Positions 33,794-43,705 of a stretch of DNA of 54,031 nt are shown here, in pieces (position 1 is the first letter of the stretch; the number at the start of each line of letters is the position of its first letter). This DNA is from an uncultured Mediterranea sp. GTDB taxonomy: Bacteria; Bacteroidota; Bacteroidia; Bacteroidales; Bacteroidaceae. The stretch covers positions 1 to 54,031 of the forward strand of contig CAMACX010000019.1 in NCBI GenBank assembly GCA_945831575.1, given 5' to 3'. The notes beneath the pieces were generated by a model, which worked only from the letters and a program-made list of their open reading frames with translations, ran no database searches and had not been told where the DNA came from. The position numbers were made by a program, and so were the translations under genes.

Positions 33794-34608
33794 TAGCCCA
33801 ACGCTTTGCCAAAGCCCGTGATACCTACAGCCAGGCCGCACGCGCCCAACGGCAGGTGGCAGAGAAAATGCTCCGGCTGGTGGAGAAGTATCTCCCTGCG
33901 ACAGGACAACGTGAGTTACTGCCGCAAGTGGGTGAGGTGCTGTCCGGCAGACAGCACAAAGTGCTTCGCTTGGTGGAGATAGGCTGCGGAACGGGTATCT
34001 ACAGCGCAATGCTCCTACGCCGTCTGTGCCCTCGCCAGATGCTGTTGGTGGATCTCTGCCCGGAGATGGAGCCCCTCATCAACGAGTTGACCGCTTGCCA
34101 TCCTGAGGTGGATGCCAACTTCCGCGCTGCCGATGCCGAACAGATGGAGCTACCGGCAGGAGTGCAACTGATTACCTCCTGCTCCACGGTGCAATGGTTT
34201 GAAGCTCCCAAAGCCTTCGTAGAGCGTTGTGCAGCAGCACTTGCACCACAAGGTCTGCTGGCCTTCAGCACCTTTGGGCCCGACAACCTGCGCGAGATCA
34301 GCGCCTTGACAGGTCATGGACTTACCTACCCTACCCTTCAGGATTGGCACGGGATGACGGTTTCCAACCTCCATCTGCATTATGCCGAGGAGGAACGGAT
34401 TACCCTGTGGTTTCCCTCGCCCATCGAGGTACTCAAGCACCTCAAAGAGACTGGCGTGACAGGTACGGAGAAGAAGGTGTGGAGCAAGCAGCGCCTTCAC
34501 AACTTCTGCCAAGCCTACGCTGCCCGCTTCAGCAATGCGAAAGGAGAAGTTTCGCTCACCTACCACCCGATGTACCTGGTATATAGGAAGAGGGTATTTT
34601 TGGAGTAA
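33778..34608 (+). CDS. bioC: Malonyl-ACP O-methyltransferase
   Basis: 276 residues, class-I SAM methyltransferase: the SAM loop VEIGCGTGIYSAML, then LVDLCPEM and TSCSTVQWFEAP, which is the BioC signature around the active site. It methylates malonyl-ACP so that fatty acid synthesis can build the pimeloyl chain. The start at ATG 33778 overlaps bioG. A 22-bp repeat array follows the stop. Confidence 0.94.
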   Translation: MDKRLIAQRFAKARDTYSQAARAQRQVAEKMLRLVEKYLPATGQRELLPQVGEVLSGRQHKVLRLVEIGCGTGIYSAMLLRRLCPRQMLLVDLCPEMEPLINELTACHPEVDANFRAADAEQMELPAGVQLITSCSTVQWFEAPKAFVERCAAALAPQGLLAFSTFGPDNLREISALTGHGLTYPTLQDWHGMTVSNLHLHYAEEERITLWFPSPIEVLKHLKETGVTGTEKKVWSKQRLHNFCQAYAARFSNAKGEVSLTYHPMYLVYRKRVFLE

Positions 34609-34618
34609 GAGACAAGGT

Positions 34619-34740
34619 TTAACGGCTCACGGCTGAACAGTTAACTCTTCACGACCGAACAGTTAACTCTTCACGATCGAATGTTTAACTCTTCAGCGCT
34701 GGGGAGTTAACTCTTCGGGGCGGAGCATTTGAACGCTGAA
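34619..34740 (+). repeat. 22-bp-period repeat array between bioC and bioD
   Basis: The core TTAACnC recurs at 34619, 34641, 34663, 34685 and 34707, with a diverged copy at 34729: exactly 22 bp apart. The best units read GAACAGTTAACTCTTCACGA; the two central copies are identical but for one base in 22. The array begins 10 bp after the bioC stop and ends about 50 bp before bioD. Confidence 0.9.
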
Positions 34741-34793
34741 AATCATTCATTTAGACCGATAGATTCAAAAAGAAAAAATATTGTATTCAGACT

Positions 34794-35438
34794 ATGATTT
34801 ATTTTGTAAGTGGCATTGATACAGATGCCGGTAAAAGTTACTGCACGGCTTGGTTGGCCCGCAAATTCATGAGTCAAGGGAAACGTGTCATCACACAGAA
34901 ACTGGTTCAAACAGGCAACGTGGGCCATTCAGAAGACATCGACCTCCATCGTCAACTGATGGGTACGGGCTACCTGCCCGAAGACCACGAAGGGCTTACC
35001 ATGCCTGAGATCTATTCCTATCCCTGTTCGCCCCACCTGGCTGCACGCATTGACAATCGGCCCATCAACCTGGAGCGCATCACCGCAGCCACACGAGAGT
35101 TAGCACAACGCTACGACGTGGTGCTGGTGGAAGGAGCAGGCGGCCTGATGGTACCCCTCCAGGAGAATTACCTCACCATCGATTACCTGAAGGAGCAAGG
35201 CTATCCCTTGGTGTTCGTCACCAGTGGCAAGCTGGGGAGCATCAACCATACCCTGCTCAGCTTCGAGGCCATTCAGCGGCGGAACATTGCGATGAGTCAC
35301 CTGCTCTACAACCTCTATCCCCCAGTGGAAGACACCACGATTCAGGAGGACACGTTGAGCTACCTGCAGCGCTGGCTGGCACTCCACTTACCTCAGACCG
35401 AGTTCCTGCAGGTACCCGTGATGTCCTCTCACTCGTGA
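34794..35438 (+). CDS. bioD: Dethiobiotin synthetase
   Basis: 214 residues. P-loop GIDTDAGKSY at residues 7-16, LVQTGN (the usual KPV/QTG region) and VLVEGAGGLMVPL are the family motifs. It closes the ureido ring of biotin using ATP and CO2. It is the last biotin gene; the C-terminal residues MSSHS and the stop fall in a small repeat shared with the convergent gene. Confidence 0.95.
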   Translation: MIYFVSGIDTDAGKSYCTAWLARKFMSQGKRVITQKLVQTGNVGHSEDIDLHRQLMGTGYLPEDHEGLTMPEIYSYPCSPHLAARIDNRPINLERITAATRELAQRYDVVLVEGAGGLMVPLQENYLTIDYLKEQGYPLVFVTSGKLGSINHTLLSFEAIQRRNIAMSHLLYNLYPPVEDTTIQEDTLSYLQRWLALHLPQTEFLQVPVMSSHS

Positions 35439-35474
35439 CGTTCCCTCACTTGCGACACATCCGTCACTCATAAC
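35429..35474. repeat. 17-18-bp repeat carrying both convergent stop codons
   Basis: TCACTCGTGACG (35429), TCACTTGCGACA (35446) and TCACTCATAACG (35464) recur at 17- and 18-bp steps. The first holds the bioD stop TGA; the third holds, on the other strand, the permease stop (TCA = TGA at 35464-35466). Confidence 0.7.
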
Positions 35475-36711
35475 GCATGGAGGTGGCAGGATGGATACGG
35501 GCAATGAGGTATGAGGGGCCGACAAGCATCAGTACGGAGGCCACAAACGCTCCGAGATTGATCAAGAGGAAGTATCCCCACGGCAGAGCCATTGGCACGG
35601 TATCCATATAATAGGTCTTGGGGTCAAGGGTAAAGAGCCCAAGCCAGCGCTGGAGCACAATCAGCAGAAGGGCTATCGCATTACCCCAGAGCATCCCGCG
35701 ACCTATCAGGAAGACAGAGAGCCAGAGGAATAACTTACGGAGCAAGAGGTTGCCGGCCCCCAGTGACTTGAGCAGTCCAATCATGGAGGTACGCTCCAGG
35801 ATGATAATCAGCAGTCCCGAGATCATCGTGAAACCCGCTACACCCACCATCAGGAAAAGGATGACCCAAATGTTGACATCGAGGATGCCCAGCCAGGCAA
35901 ACATCTGCGGATTAAGCTGCTCTACGCTCACCACGATGTAACGTTGGCCGTAGCGGTCGATACGGTCGGAGAGCTGTTCAGCCAGCGTATAGGTGGTCCC
36001 TTCCAGTTGGTTGTAGTCCTTCAGCTCCACCTCCATGCCTGACGATTGCTCCTTCTGCCAGCGATTCAGCCGGTTGACGGTACAGAGGTCAGTAAAGAGC
36101 ATCATGCGGTCGTAGTCGGCAAAGTTAGTGCAATAGATGCCCACAACCTGCAAGCGGCGAGCCCTGACCTGCTCGTCGAGGAAATAGGTGTCCAGTTTGT
36201 CCCCCACCTTCAGCCGCAGCTTGTCAGCCAGCAGACGGGAGATGACCACACGGTTGGTCGAGGCAGAGTCACTGAATTGCGGACACTCCCCCTCCACCAG
36301 GTGCTGGCGCAGGAAGCGGCGGTCATACTCCGGACCCACTCCTTTGAGCACCATGCCTTGAAAAGCATCCTGCGTCTTGATCATGCCCGCCTTGAGCGAG
36401 AAGCGTTGTGCATGCCTCACCTCGGGGCAGTTGGCAAAGAGCGCCATGAGGGAGTCGTCAGTCACCACAGGTCGCGAGTCGTAGGCAGAGGCCACCCGTT
36501 GGTTCATCACCGTGATGTGCGAGCTGAAGCCCACAATCTTTCCCCTCACCTCCTGCTTGAAGCCGACCACCACAGCCACAGAGATCAGCATGACGGCTAC
36601 ACCAATGGCTATGCCTGCCATGGCAATGACCACCGCCGGTCGCGAAGCCTGCTGCTTCTCCCCTTCTTCGCCACGGAAAATCCGCGAGGCCAGGTAATGA
36701 GCCAGGTTCAT
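35464..36711 (-). CDS. FtsX/LolC-E-like ABC transporter permease
   Basis: 415 residues. Layout: one N-terminal membrane segment (VVIAMAGIAIGVAVMLISVAVVVGF), a periplasmic MacB-like domain of about 220 residues, and three C-terminal membrane segments (roughly 275-405). This is the LolC/LolE type, moving lipoproteins to the outer membrane; the ATPase subunit is not adjacent. Its ATG overlaps the stop of the aminotransferase gene upstream by four bases, so the two are cotranscribed. Confidence 0.88.
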   Translation of the reverse strand: MNLAHYLASRIFRGEEGEKQQASRPAVVIAMAGIAIGVAVMLISVAVVVGFKQEVRGKIVGFSSHITVMNQRVASAYDSRPVVTDDSLMALFANCPEVRHAQRFSLKAGMIKTQDAFQGMVLKGVGPEYDRRFLRQHLVEGECPQFSDSASTNRVVISRLLADKLRLKVGDKLDTYFLDEQVRARRLQVVGIYCTNFADYDRMMLFTDLCTVNRLNRWQKEQSSGMEVELKDYNQLEGTTYTLAEQLSDRIDRYGQRYIVVSVEQLNPQMFAWLGILDVNIWVILFLMVGVAGFTMISGLLIIILERTSMIGLLKSLGAGNLLLRKLFLWLSVFLIGRGMLWGNAIALLLIVLQRWLGLFTLDPKTYYMDTVPMALPWGYFLLINLGAFVASVLMLVGPSYLIARIHPATSMRYE

Positions 36712-37904
36712 CGTTGCTTATTATACGCTTCCAACGCCTTCTCAAGCACCACCAACGCCCTTGTGAGGTCCTCCTTCTTGAGCACGTAGGCAATGCGCAC
36801 CTCGTCACGTCCACTCCCAGGCGTGGTATAGAAGCCCGATGCAGGAGCCATGAAGACCGTCTCGCCTTCGTACTCGAAGTCACTCAAGCACCAGGCGCAG
36901 AACTTCTCACAGTCATCCACTGGCAGACGAGCCACGGTATAGAAGGCTCCCATCGGGATAGGCGAATAGACCCCGGGGATTCGGTTCAGTCCATCAATCA
37001 GGCATTTGCGTCGCTCCACGTACTCATCGTACGTATCGCGCAGATAGTCAGGGTCAGCATCCAGCGAAGCCTCGGCGGCAATCTGTCCAATCAAGGGAGG
37101 ACTCAGACGGGCTTGGCAGAACTTCATCACCGCCTCACGAATCTGGGCATTCTTCGTAATCAACGCCCCGATGCGGATGCCGCACTCCGAATAGCGCTTC
37201 GACACCGAATCAATCAGAACCACATTCTGCTCGATGCCCTCCAGATGACAAGCCGAGATGTAGGGTGAACCCGTGTAGATGAACTCGCGATAGACCTCAT
37301 CGGAGAAAAGGAAGAGGTCATACTTCTTCACCAGGTCGCGTATCTGATTCATTTCCCGACGGGTATAGAGGTAACCAGTCGGGTTGTTGGGATTGCATAT
37401 CAGGATGGCTCGGGTGCGCTCGTTGATGAGCTCCTCAAACTTCTCCACCTTGGGTAGTGAGAAGCCCTCTTCGATGGTAGTGGCAATGGTACGAATCACG
37501 GCACCGGCCGAGATGGCGAAGGCCATATAGTTGGCATAGGCTGGTTCAGGCACGATAATCTCATCGCCCGGATTCAGGCAAGCCAGGAAAGAGAAGAGCA
37601 CAGCCTCCGACCCACCAGCCGTCACGATGATGTCGTCAGCCGTCAGGTTGATGTTGTACTTGGCATAGTAGCTCACCAACTTCTCACGATAGCTGCGATA
37701 CCCGGCACTTGGACTGTACTCCAGCACCGAGCGGTCGATGTGACGTATGGCCTCAATCGCCTCCTGAGGCGTAGGCAGGTCGGGCTGACCAATATTGAGA
37801 TGATAGACGTGTACACCACGCTGCTTGGCTGCATCGGCCAGCGGAGCCAGCTTGCGGATGGGCGAAGCGGGCATCTCCATTCCCCGTATCGAGATGTTTG
37901 GCAT
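36708..37904 (-). CDS. PLP-dependent class I/II aminotransferase
   Basis: 398 residues, fold-type I. HLNIGQPDLPTP, SAGYRSYREKL, CNPNNPTGYLYTRREM and the PLP lysine in DSVSKRYSECGIRIG are aspartate-aminotransferase-family hallmarks, and the C-terminus has the substrate arginine (RDEVRIAYVL). The amino acid specificity cannot be told from sequence. It is the first gene of a pair with the permease and has its own -7 box. Confidence 0.93.
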   Translation of the reverse strand: MPNISIRGMEMPASPIRKLAPLADAAKQRGVHVYHLNIGQPDLPTPQEAIEAIRHIDRSVLEYSPSAGYRSYREKLVSYYAKYNINLTADDIIVTAGGSEAVLFSFLACLNPGDEIIVPEPAYANYMAFAISAGAVIRTIATTIEEGFSLPKVEKFEELINERTRAILICNPNNPTGYLYTRREMNQIRDLVKKYDLFLFSDEVYREFIYTGSPYISACHLEGIEQNVVLIDSVSKRYSECGIRIGALITKNAQIREAVMKFCQARLSPPLIGQIAAEASLDADPDYLRDTYDEYVERRKCLIDGLNRIPGVYSPIPMGAFYTVARLPVDDCEKFCAWCLSDFEYEGETVFMAPASGFYTTPGSGRDEVRIAYVLKKEDLTRALVVLEKALEAYNKQR

Positions 37905-37937
37905 AATTCAATTCAGTTTTTGTTTGTATTAAAGCCG

Positions 37938-37945
37938 CAAAAATA
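37938..37945 (-). promoter_or_regulatory. -7 box of the aminotransferase gene
   Basis: Minus-strand TATTTTTG, 33 bp before the ATG; matches TAnnTTTG. Confidence 0.5.
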
Positions 37946-38041
37946 GTAATTTCTCCCGAACTATACACCATCTTTTCCTACAAAATCTAAAAAGAACATT
38001 TTTATGGTGATAAACGTTATGGTATTTAGGAAAAAAAACTC

Positions 38042-38049
38042 TAACTTTG
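38042..38049 (+). promoter_or_regulatory. -7 box of the fucose-isomerase-fold gene
   Basis: TAACTTTG, 24 bp before the ATG at 38074, divergent from the aminotransferase promoter in the 169-bp gap. No clear -33 TTG. Confidence 0.5.
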
Positions 38050-38073
38050 GCTATCCAATTTAACTGAACGACT

Positions 38074-39306
38074 ATGACTATACATCTTATCACTTTTGCT
38101 TCAGCTCTGCTCAAGCAACAATCTGTGCTCAGCTCGCACGAGGTGGTCCTCAACGAGCTGGAGAAATACTTCACTGTACGTATCGTTGACCCTGACCATA
38201 TCCGCTTGCTGATGCCCAGCGACTTTGCTATCGTATTCATCGCCTCGGGAGGCGTGGAGCGTACCATCATCAGCCGCTTCGAGCAGCTGCCACGCCCCAC
38301 CGTCATCCTGGCCGATGGAATGCAAAACTCGCTCGCTGCCGCCCTTGAGGTGCATAGCTGGCTTCGCAACCGAGGCATGCAGAGCGAGATTCTGCATGGC
38401 AACCTGAGGGGCATCATCAAGCGTCTGTTGGTGCTTCACCAGAACTTCAAGGCTGCCAATGCCCTGCGTGGAACCCGTATCGGCGTGATAGGCACTCCCT
38501 CCCCCTGGCTCATCTCAAGTGGAGCAGACTACCTGCTGGCCAAGCGGCGTTGGGGTGTGAACTTTGTCGATATCCCCCTGGAGCAGGTGGTGGAACGCTT
38601 CAAGCAAATCAAGGACGATGAGGTAGGCGACCTGGCAGCCCATGTAGCCTCACAAGCGTTGGCCTGCAGGGAATCTACCCCCGAACAGCTGCTGAAAGCC
38701 GTACGCGTCTATCAAGCGCTGCGGCAGTTAGCCCACGAACAGCGACTCAACGCACTGACCCTAAGTTGCTTCAAGCTGATTGACATGGTCGGTACCACGG
38801 GATGCCTGGCCCTTGCGCTGCTCAACGATGCGGGCATTACAGCGGGTTGTGAAGGAGACCTGCAGACCATCTTCACCATGCACATTGCCCGTACCATCAC
38901 CTCACAGCCGGGCTTCATGGCCAATGTCTCGCTGATTCATGACAGCAGCAACGAAGTGGTGCTGGCTCACTGCACCGTAGGGCTCCAGCAGACAGAGCAG
39001 TACATCCTGCGCAACCACTTCGAGACGGAGAGTGGCATCGGTGTCCAGGGTTTGCTGCCCACGGGCGATGTCACCCTGCTGAAGATAGGGGGTGAGAGTC
39101 TGGATGAATACTACCTGAGTACGGGTACACTGACCGAGAACACCAATTACATCAACCTCTGCCGCACCCAGGTTAAGGTACGGTTGGACAGTTCAGTAGA
39201 TTACTTCTTCCGGCGTCCACTCGGCAACCACCACGTGCTGCTCTCAGGCAATCATGCCACGCTGATAGACGGTTTCCTGCAGGGGAATGGTTGCCGTAAA
39301 GTATAA
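38074..39306 (+). CDS. L-fucose/L-arabinose isomerase-fold protein
   Basis: 410 residues. The overall pattern (N-terminal Rossmann-like domain with IVFIASGGVER, central GTRIGVIGTPSPWLI, and a C-terminal barrel with GCEGDLQTIFTMHIAR and HDSSNEVVLAHCTVG) is that of proteins annotated as fucose isomerase-like. The CEGD and HD/HC residues would be the metal ligands. There are no sugar-utilisation genes nearby, so the substrate is open. The gene converges on the sensor kinase. Confidence 0.75.
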   Translation: MTIHLITFASALLKQQSVLSSHEVVLNELEKYFTVRIVDPDHIRLLMPSDFAIVFIASGGVERTIISRFEQLPRPTVILADGMQNSLAAALEVHSWLRNRGMQSEILHGNLRGIIKRLLVLHQNFKAANALRGTRIGVIGTPSPWLISSGADYLLAKRRWGVNFVDIPLEQVVERFKQIKDDEVGDLAAHVASQALACRESTPEQLLKAVRVYQALRQLAHEQRLNALTLSCFKLIDMVGTTGCLALALLNDAGITAGCEGDLQTIFTMHIARTITSQPGFMANVSLIHDSSNEVVLAHCTVGLQQTEQYILRNHFETESGIGVQGLLPTGDVTLLKIGGESLDEYYLSTGTLTENTNYINLCRTQVKVRLDSSVDYFFRRPLGNHHVLLSGNHATLIDGFLQGNGCRKV

Positions 39307-39343
39307 AGAGGAGGGTTGCCTCAAAGTATAAGGAAGAGGATTG

Positions 39344-41992
39344 TCACTCCAGAGGAAGCCACACCTCGAAGCATGCTCCTTTGCCCTCTTCGGAGGAGAC
39401 TTTGATTTCACCATGCAGTTGGTCCACGATGGTGTGACAGATGCTGAGTCCCAATCCAGCTCCCTGCCGGAAAGCATCACCCTTGTAGAAGCGCTCGAAG
39501 ATATGGCTCATCACCTCCTCGCTCATGCCACAACCGGTATCCTTGACAAAGATCACTGCTGTGTGCTGCGCTTCATCTACGCGATACCCAATGGTAATGC
39601 TACCTTCCAAGGTAAACTTACGTGCATTGGATATCAAGTTGTTGAACACCTGCTTGAGGCGGTTCAAGTCGGTACGGATGACGATGCCATCGTCCTCGGG
39701 GCAATCCATGAACAGATGCAGCCCCGAAGGGATGCGGTAGTTATGGGCCGCATACACCTGCTGGATAATGCCCGTAAGGTTGTATTCATCGAAGTCGAAC
39801 TCCATGGACCCTGACTCAATGCGGGCTAGGTCAAGCACGTCATTGATCAGTGCCAGCAGCATGTCACAATTATCATTGATGGTATCAATAAACTGGATTA
39901 CCTCTTCGCGGCTGAAGTTATCAAAGTCCTTCAGCAAGTTGGAGAAACCTACAATAGAGTTGAGCGGCGTGCGTATCTCGTGGCTCATATTGGCCAGAAA
40001 AGCCGACTTCAGCTGGTCGGTCTGCATGGCCTTGTCGCGTGCCTGTACCAATTCGGCTTCGGCATCCTTAAATCGTTGGACGCTCTGGCATACGCCCACC
40101 ACGCGGTAGGTCACTCCCGGTGTAGCTCCTTCAAGGAAATGAAGACGCATCTCCCACCACTCCGTCTGCATCCCCCGTATCAAGCGAATGACAAAGCGTT
40201 GGTGATCACGTGAAGTGAGGCTCTTCCTGAAGAGAGAGACCACAACCTCCCGGTCCTCCTCATAGATCAAGTTGCGCATCTGCTCGGCCGTCAAGGCTCC
40301 ATTCTCAGCCGTCTGTCCGAACATCTTGAGCAGACTTTGCGGGAAGTAGAAGAGCTGCTTATCCAGATCGTACCACCAGGGGAAGACACCGCTCTCCTCC
40401 ACGGCGATATTGAGGAATGACTCCTGTATCTGCTCCTCCTGTGTACTGCGGAAGCTCACTGCCAGCCCCGTCAGTTTATCACCCGCAAAGATGGGGGTCA
40501 CCTCGCCTGCCACGGGGAAATAATCGGTGCGGTGATGGGGCTGAAGGAAGCACTTATCGGGCAAGGTGATGGGACGCCGCTCATCCATAGCCTGCTGAAG
40601 CAGGCAAGAGAGCACATCCTCTCCACCTTTATAGAGGCTAAATATCGAACCTGCCTGACGTCCCTCGTAAAAGATAGGCTGCTTCCACTCCTGCGGCAAG
40701 TCGAGCAACCGCTTAAGGGATGCATTGATGTAACGGATGTGCAGACCACTGTCATAGGTAATCAAAGCATCGCTGATGGAGGTGAGGATATCGTCGTATT
40801 CATCGCGCTGCTCCACCAGTTGCTGCTGCGTCTCCAGTCGCATCTGCGCCTCCACGCGCCGGTGAGACTCCATGCGGTTCTGGCGGAAGAGCCACACTAG
40901 AAGAAGGGTCAACACAGCAATCAGCACGACAGCCATCAGCACGAATGGACCAAAATACTTTTCAGCCACAGGGACGTTGTGAATCTCACCTCCCTTGGCG
41001 GCCAGATTTTCATCAACATGGAAATACTTGAGCTGCTTGTAGTCGTAGCGGAAGAAGTTGGGATGGTCCTCGATAGGGAAGTCGCTTGGGGCGTGCCCGC
41101 GCAGAATCTGAGCGGCCCGTTCACCTACAGGCACCATCTTGCGGTACGACTCCAGATCATAAACTCCCAGCACACCATTGGTCAACGCACGATTCTGGCA
41201 GGCATAGACAGGTGCCTTGGAATTCTTGCTGATGATGGCAAAGAATGGAGTCCACTTGGGGATGATGACCACCGTGTTGCGCGTATGGGCAGCGTTACAT
41301 ACCGCCTCGATAATGCGCCACGGCTGGGCCTCGCTGACATTGATGGAGGTGAGTGTGTAATTGGGATGGGTCTCAACAAACCTATCCCACACCAGGCGCA
41401 ACTCCTTGTCACCACGCTGGGCCATGAAGCCAGCCTCACCGAGACAGATGACTTTAGTCCGCTCAGGGAAGAGCCGGTTGGCCTCGTTGAGAATCTCATT
41501 GAATTTAGGTACAGCAGTATAGCCGGTGACGTTGGTCATAGAGTCCAGAAGTTCCCAAGCAGGATATTTCACACCCGCTATCAAGAGGGGATGATGATAG
41601 CCCAGAGAGTCACCACAATGAGTCAAGGTGTAGAATGCCTCATCACCCGATGTGACAATCAGATCCACTCCCCTCTCGCGTGCACGCTGGCAGATGCGCC
41701 GCATGATGAGTTGCTCCTGCTTCATCTCCCACTGCGTGGCATCCAGGAACTCGACGGTGAGCTGCACTTTCAAGTGGCTTTTCTCAAAACCTGCCTTAAG
41801 TCCTTCCGTGAGGTCGGAACTGACTTTGGCGAACGGATTATATGATTGGATAAAGAGAACTTTATAGACCGGTTCGACTGCATAACCAGAGGATGTAGAG
41901 AGCAGGAGCATCAACCCTGTGAAGAGCAGATGCAGCAGGTAACGCAAACCCAAGGCTTGCCTCGTCATTGGACTGATGATGTTGGTATCCAT
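39344..41992 (-). CDS. Membrane histidine kinase with ABC-type binding-protein sensor domain
   Basis: About 882 residues from ATG 41990-41992; the frame is open further up to a TTG. Order: signal/membrane anchor ([20 protein letters not shown]), a periplasmic domain of about 320 residues like ABC substrate-binding proteins of the PF04392 type ([29 protein letters not shown]), a membrane segment [23 protein letters not shown]-like domains, phospho-acceptor H in [14 protein letters not shown] box [10 protein letters not shown] and the lid GCGMSEE ... GAGLGLSIC. There is no receiver domain. The response regulator is not adjacent. Confidence 0.92.
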   Translation of the reverse strand: MDTNIISPMTRQALGLRYLLHLLFTGLMLLLSTSSGYAVEPVYKVLFIQSYNPFAKVSSDLTEGLKAGFEKSHLKVQLTVEFLDATQWEMKQEQLIMRRICQRARERGVDLIVTSGDEAFYTLTHCGDSLGYHHPLLIAGVKYPAWELLDSMTNVTGYTAVPKFNEILNEANRLFPERTKVICLGEAGFMAQRGDKELRLVWDRFVETHPNYTLTSINVSEAQPWRIIEAVCNAAHTRNTVVIIPKWTPFFAIISKNSKAPVYACQNRALTNGVLGVYDLESYRKMVPVGERAAQILRGHAPSDFPIEDHPNFFRYDYKQLKYFHVDENLAAKGGEIHNVPVAEKYFGPFVLMAVVLIAVLTLLLVWLFRQNRMESHRRVEAQMRLETQQQLVEQRDEYDDILTSISDALITYDSGLHIRYINASLKRLLDLPQEWKQPIFYEGRQAGSIFSLYKGGEDVLSCLLQQAMDERRPITLPDKCFLQPHHRTDYFPVAGEVTPIFAGDKLTGLAVSFRSTQEEQIQESFLNIAVEESGVFPWWYDLDKQLFYFPQSLLKMFGQTAENGALTAEQMRNLIYEEDREVVVSLFRKSLTSRDHQRFVIRLIRGMQTEWWEMRLHFLEGATPGVTYRVVGVCQSVQRFKDAEAELVQARDKAMQTDQLKSAFLANMSHEIRTPLNSIVGFSNLLKDFDNFSREEVIQFIDTINDNCDMLLALINDVLDLARIESGSMEFDFDEYNLTGIIQQVYAAHNYRIPSGLHLFMDCPEDDGIVIRTDLNRLKQVFNNLISNARKFTLEGSITIGYRVDEAQHTAVIFVKDTGCGMSEEVMSHIFERFYKGDAFRQGAGLGLSICHTIVDQLHGEIKVSSEEGKGACFEVWLPLE

Positions 41993-42026
41993 AGCGATTC
42001 TTTCAGCTGACAAATAAATCCAGGTG

Positions 42027-42057
42027 CAAATGTAGGAGATTTTATTGGTCTTTGCAA
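42027..42057 (-). promoter_or_regulatory. Promoter of the sensor kinase gene
   Basis: Minus-strand TTG (42055-42057), 20-bp spacer, TACATTTG (42027-42034), 34 bp before the ATG: full consensus match. Confidence 0.75.
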
Positions 42058-42135
42058 TATTTTCACTTGATTTTTAGATGAAAATAGGAGGAAAACGATG
42101 CGAATTGTGCAAATACACCTTCCTAAATAGCGGTT

Positions 42136-43017
42136 TCAGGGAGTGCGGAGGGTAAGAAGGGTGATTTCGGGAGGGGCATTGAAACGGAAAGAGAAGCCTA
42201 CATGACCTATGCCAATGTTGACATAGAGGGCGCGGGAACCCTCGTAATAGAATCCGTGCCACTCAGGATACTTCAACTCGGAGAGGGAACGGCCCCCGAG
42301 AATGCATTGCATGGCATGCGTATGCCCACTCAAAGTGAGGTCCACATCGCTTTCAGGAAGTACCTCACGCCGCCAATGAGTAGGATTGTGACTCATCAAG
42401 AGCTTGAACCCCTCTCCTGCCCCCTGTAGAGCACAAGGCAAGTTGCCATACTGCGGAAAAGGGGGCTCGCCCTCATTCTCTACACCAAGCAACGCGATTG
42501 AATCGCTTCCAGAACGAATAAAGCGGTGCTCGTTGTTGAGTAATGTCCACCCCATCTGCGCCTCCATCTGCTTGAGGTGAAGCAGGTTGTCGCGTTCGGC
42601 CTGAGGGGACGGCCAGTGATAATAGGTGCCATAGTCGTGGTTGCCAAGTACGGCATAGACTCCATGACTAGCCTTTAGCTGGCTCAGGATGGGGAGGAAA
42701 GGTTCCAGTTCGCTGCTGCGTCGGTTGACGATGTCGCCCGTAAAGAGGATGAGTTGTGAATCCAACGCATTCACACGTTCCACCATGCCCCTTATGATGG
42801 CAGGCTGGAGGGTGAAGCTACCCAGATGAAGGTCGCTTATCTGCACGATGCGAAAGCCGTCAAACCCCTTCGGGAGACGTGAAGAGCGATACTCCACTTG
42901 CCTCACCTCCTGACACGCAGGCTCTACGACCGAGGCATAGAGCACAATGGCGGCCACCATCCAGGCGACCACCACAGGCAGCAGGCCACGGCCACACAGC
43001 CGTCCCCTCCCTCTCAT
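42136..43017 (-). CDS. Membrane-anchored metallophosphoesterase
   Basis: About 293 residues from ATG 43015-43017; the open frame reaches into the upstream gene, so the later start is preferred. An N-terminal membrane segment (LLPVVVAWMVAAIVLYASVV) precedes a calcineurin-like domain with VQISDLHLGSF, GDIVNRRS, LGNHDYG and SGHTHAMQ, the complete metal-ligand set of the YaeI-like group. The substrate is unknown; lipid or cell-wall phosphoesters are typical guesses. It is the third gene of a minus-strand set sigma factor - membrane protein - this, with a 16-bp gap. Confidence 0.9.
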   Translation of the reverse strand: MRGRGRLCGRGLLPVVVAWMVAAIVLYASVVEPACQEVRQVEYRSSRLPKGFDGFRIVQISDLHLGSFTLQPAIIRGMVERVNALDSQLILFTGDIVNRRSSELEPFLPILSQLKASHGVYAVLGNHDYGTYYHWPSPQAERDNLLHLKQMEAQMGWTLLNNEHRFIRSGSDSIALLGVENEGEPPFPQYGNLPCALQGAGEGFKLLMSHNPTHWRREVLPESDVDLTLSGHTHAMQCILGGRSLSELKYPEWHGFYYEGSRALYVNIGIGHVGFSFRFNAPPEITLLTLRTP

Positions 43018-43033
43018 CACTCTACACCGGGAC

Positions 43034-43657
43034 TCAGAGTCTGTTGATGCGGCTGATATTCTTCTCGGCATTGCGCATAGGGTTATAAATCATGTACTTG
43101 TAGAGCAGATAGATCAATAAGGCATCTATCAGCAGAATGACACCCAGAAAGGTGAGCTGCGCTACCGCTGGCAAGAGGTATAAATCATAAAACCAATACT
43201 GAACGCCAGTACAGAGCAACAGCCAGCAGCTGATGCCCACCACCTCCTTGTTGGTACGCCGATGAAATCGCTCCATGCGGCGAGCCACCTCCGCCACGGG
43301 CATCTGCTCCACCTTAATGCCGCACACAAGGCGGTAAGAGCAAAAGTCCCATCCAAGGGCTGTCACGCACGACAAAGAGAGAAATACCAGCAGCACGTAA
43401 TACTTGGTGAGTCGTTCGTCAGGGACCTGGGGCAGATGCAGGAAAGCGGCAACCAGAGCCACGAGCATCACCATCCCCGCTCCCCAGAGCGACCAGCGCT
43501 GGAAGCCCTTGATGTGGCCCAGGCTACAGTTAGCCTCACCCTTGCATTGCTTCACAATGCGCGCTATCTGTTCCTCATCAGCCAGAGGACTGCTCTTCTT
43601 GAGCTGTTCGTCTAGCCGGCTCCACGTCTTCTTCAAATCGTCAAGTTCCATATCCAT
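43034..43657 (-). CDS. Four-helix membrane protein next to an ECF sigma factor
   Basis: 207 residues. The N-terminal about 60 residues are soluble and helical (ELDDLKKTWSRLDEQLKK, a common start in Bacteroidales sigma-linked proteins). Four hydrophobic segments follow (WGAGMVMLVALVAAFLHL, YYVLLVFLSLSCVTALGW, GISCWLLLCTGVQYWF, LGVILLIDALLIYLLYKY). Immediate placement after the sigma gene suggests an anti-sigma factor, but no known anti-sigma domain was recognised, so this is inference. Confidence 0.75.
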   Translation of the reverse strand: MDMELDDLKKTWSRLDEQLKKSSPLADEEQIARIVKQCKGEANCSLGHIKGFQRWSLWGAGMVMLVALVAAFLHLPQVPDERLTKYYVLLVFLSLSCVTALGWDFCSYRLVCGIKVEQMPVAEVARRMERFHRRTNKEVVGISCWLLLCTGVQYWFYDLYLLPAVAQLTFLGVILLIDALLIYLLYKYMIYNPMRNAEKNISRINRL

Positions 43658-43705
43658 AGCAAAGTCTGTTTATACCTTATTATATTATAAATTCTATTAT
43701 TACCT

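Noticed and set aside
34619..34740. CRISPR array
   Set aside because: The 22-bp units are contiguous, with no unique spacers, and there are no cas genes.
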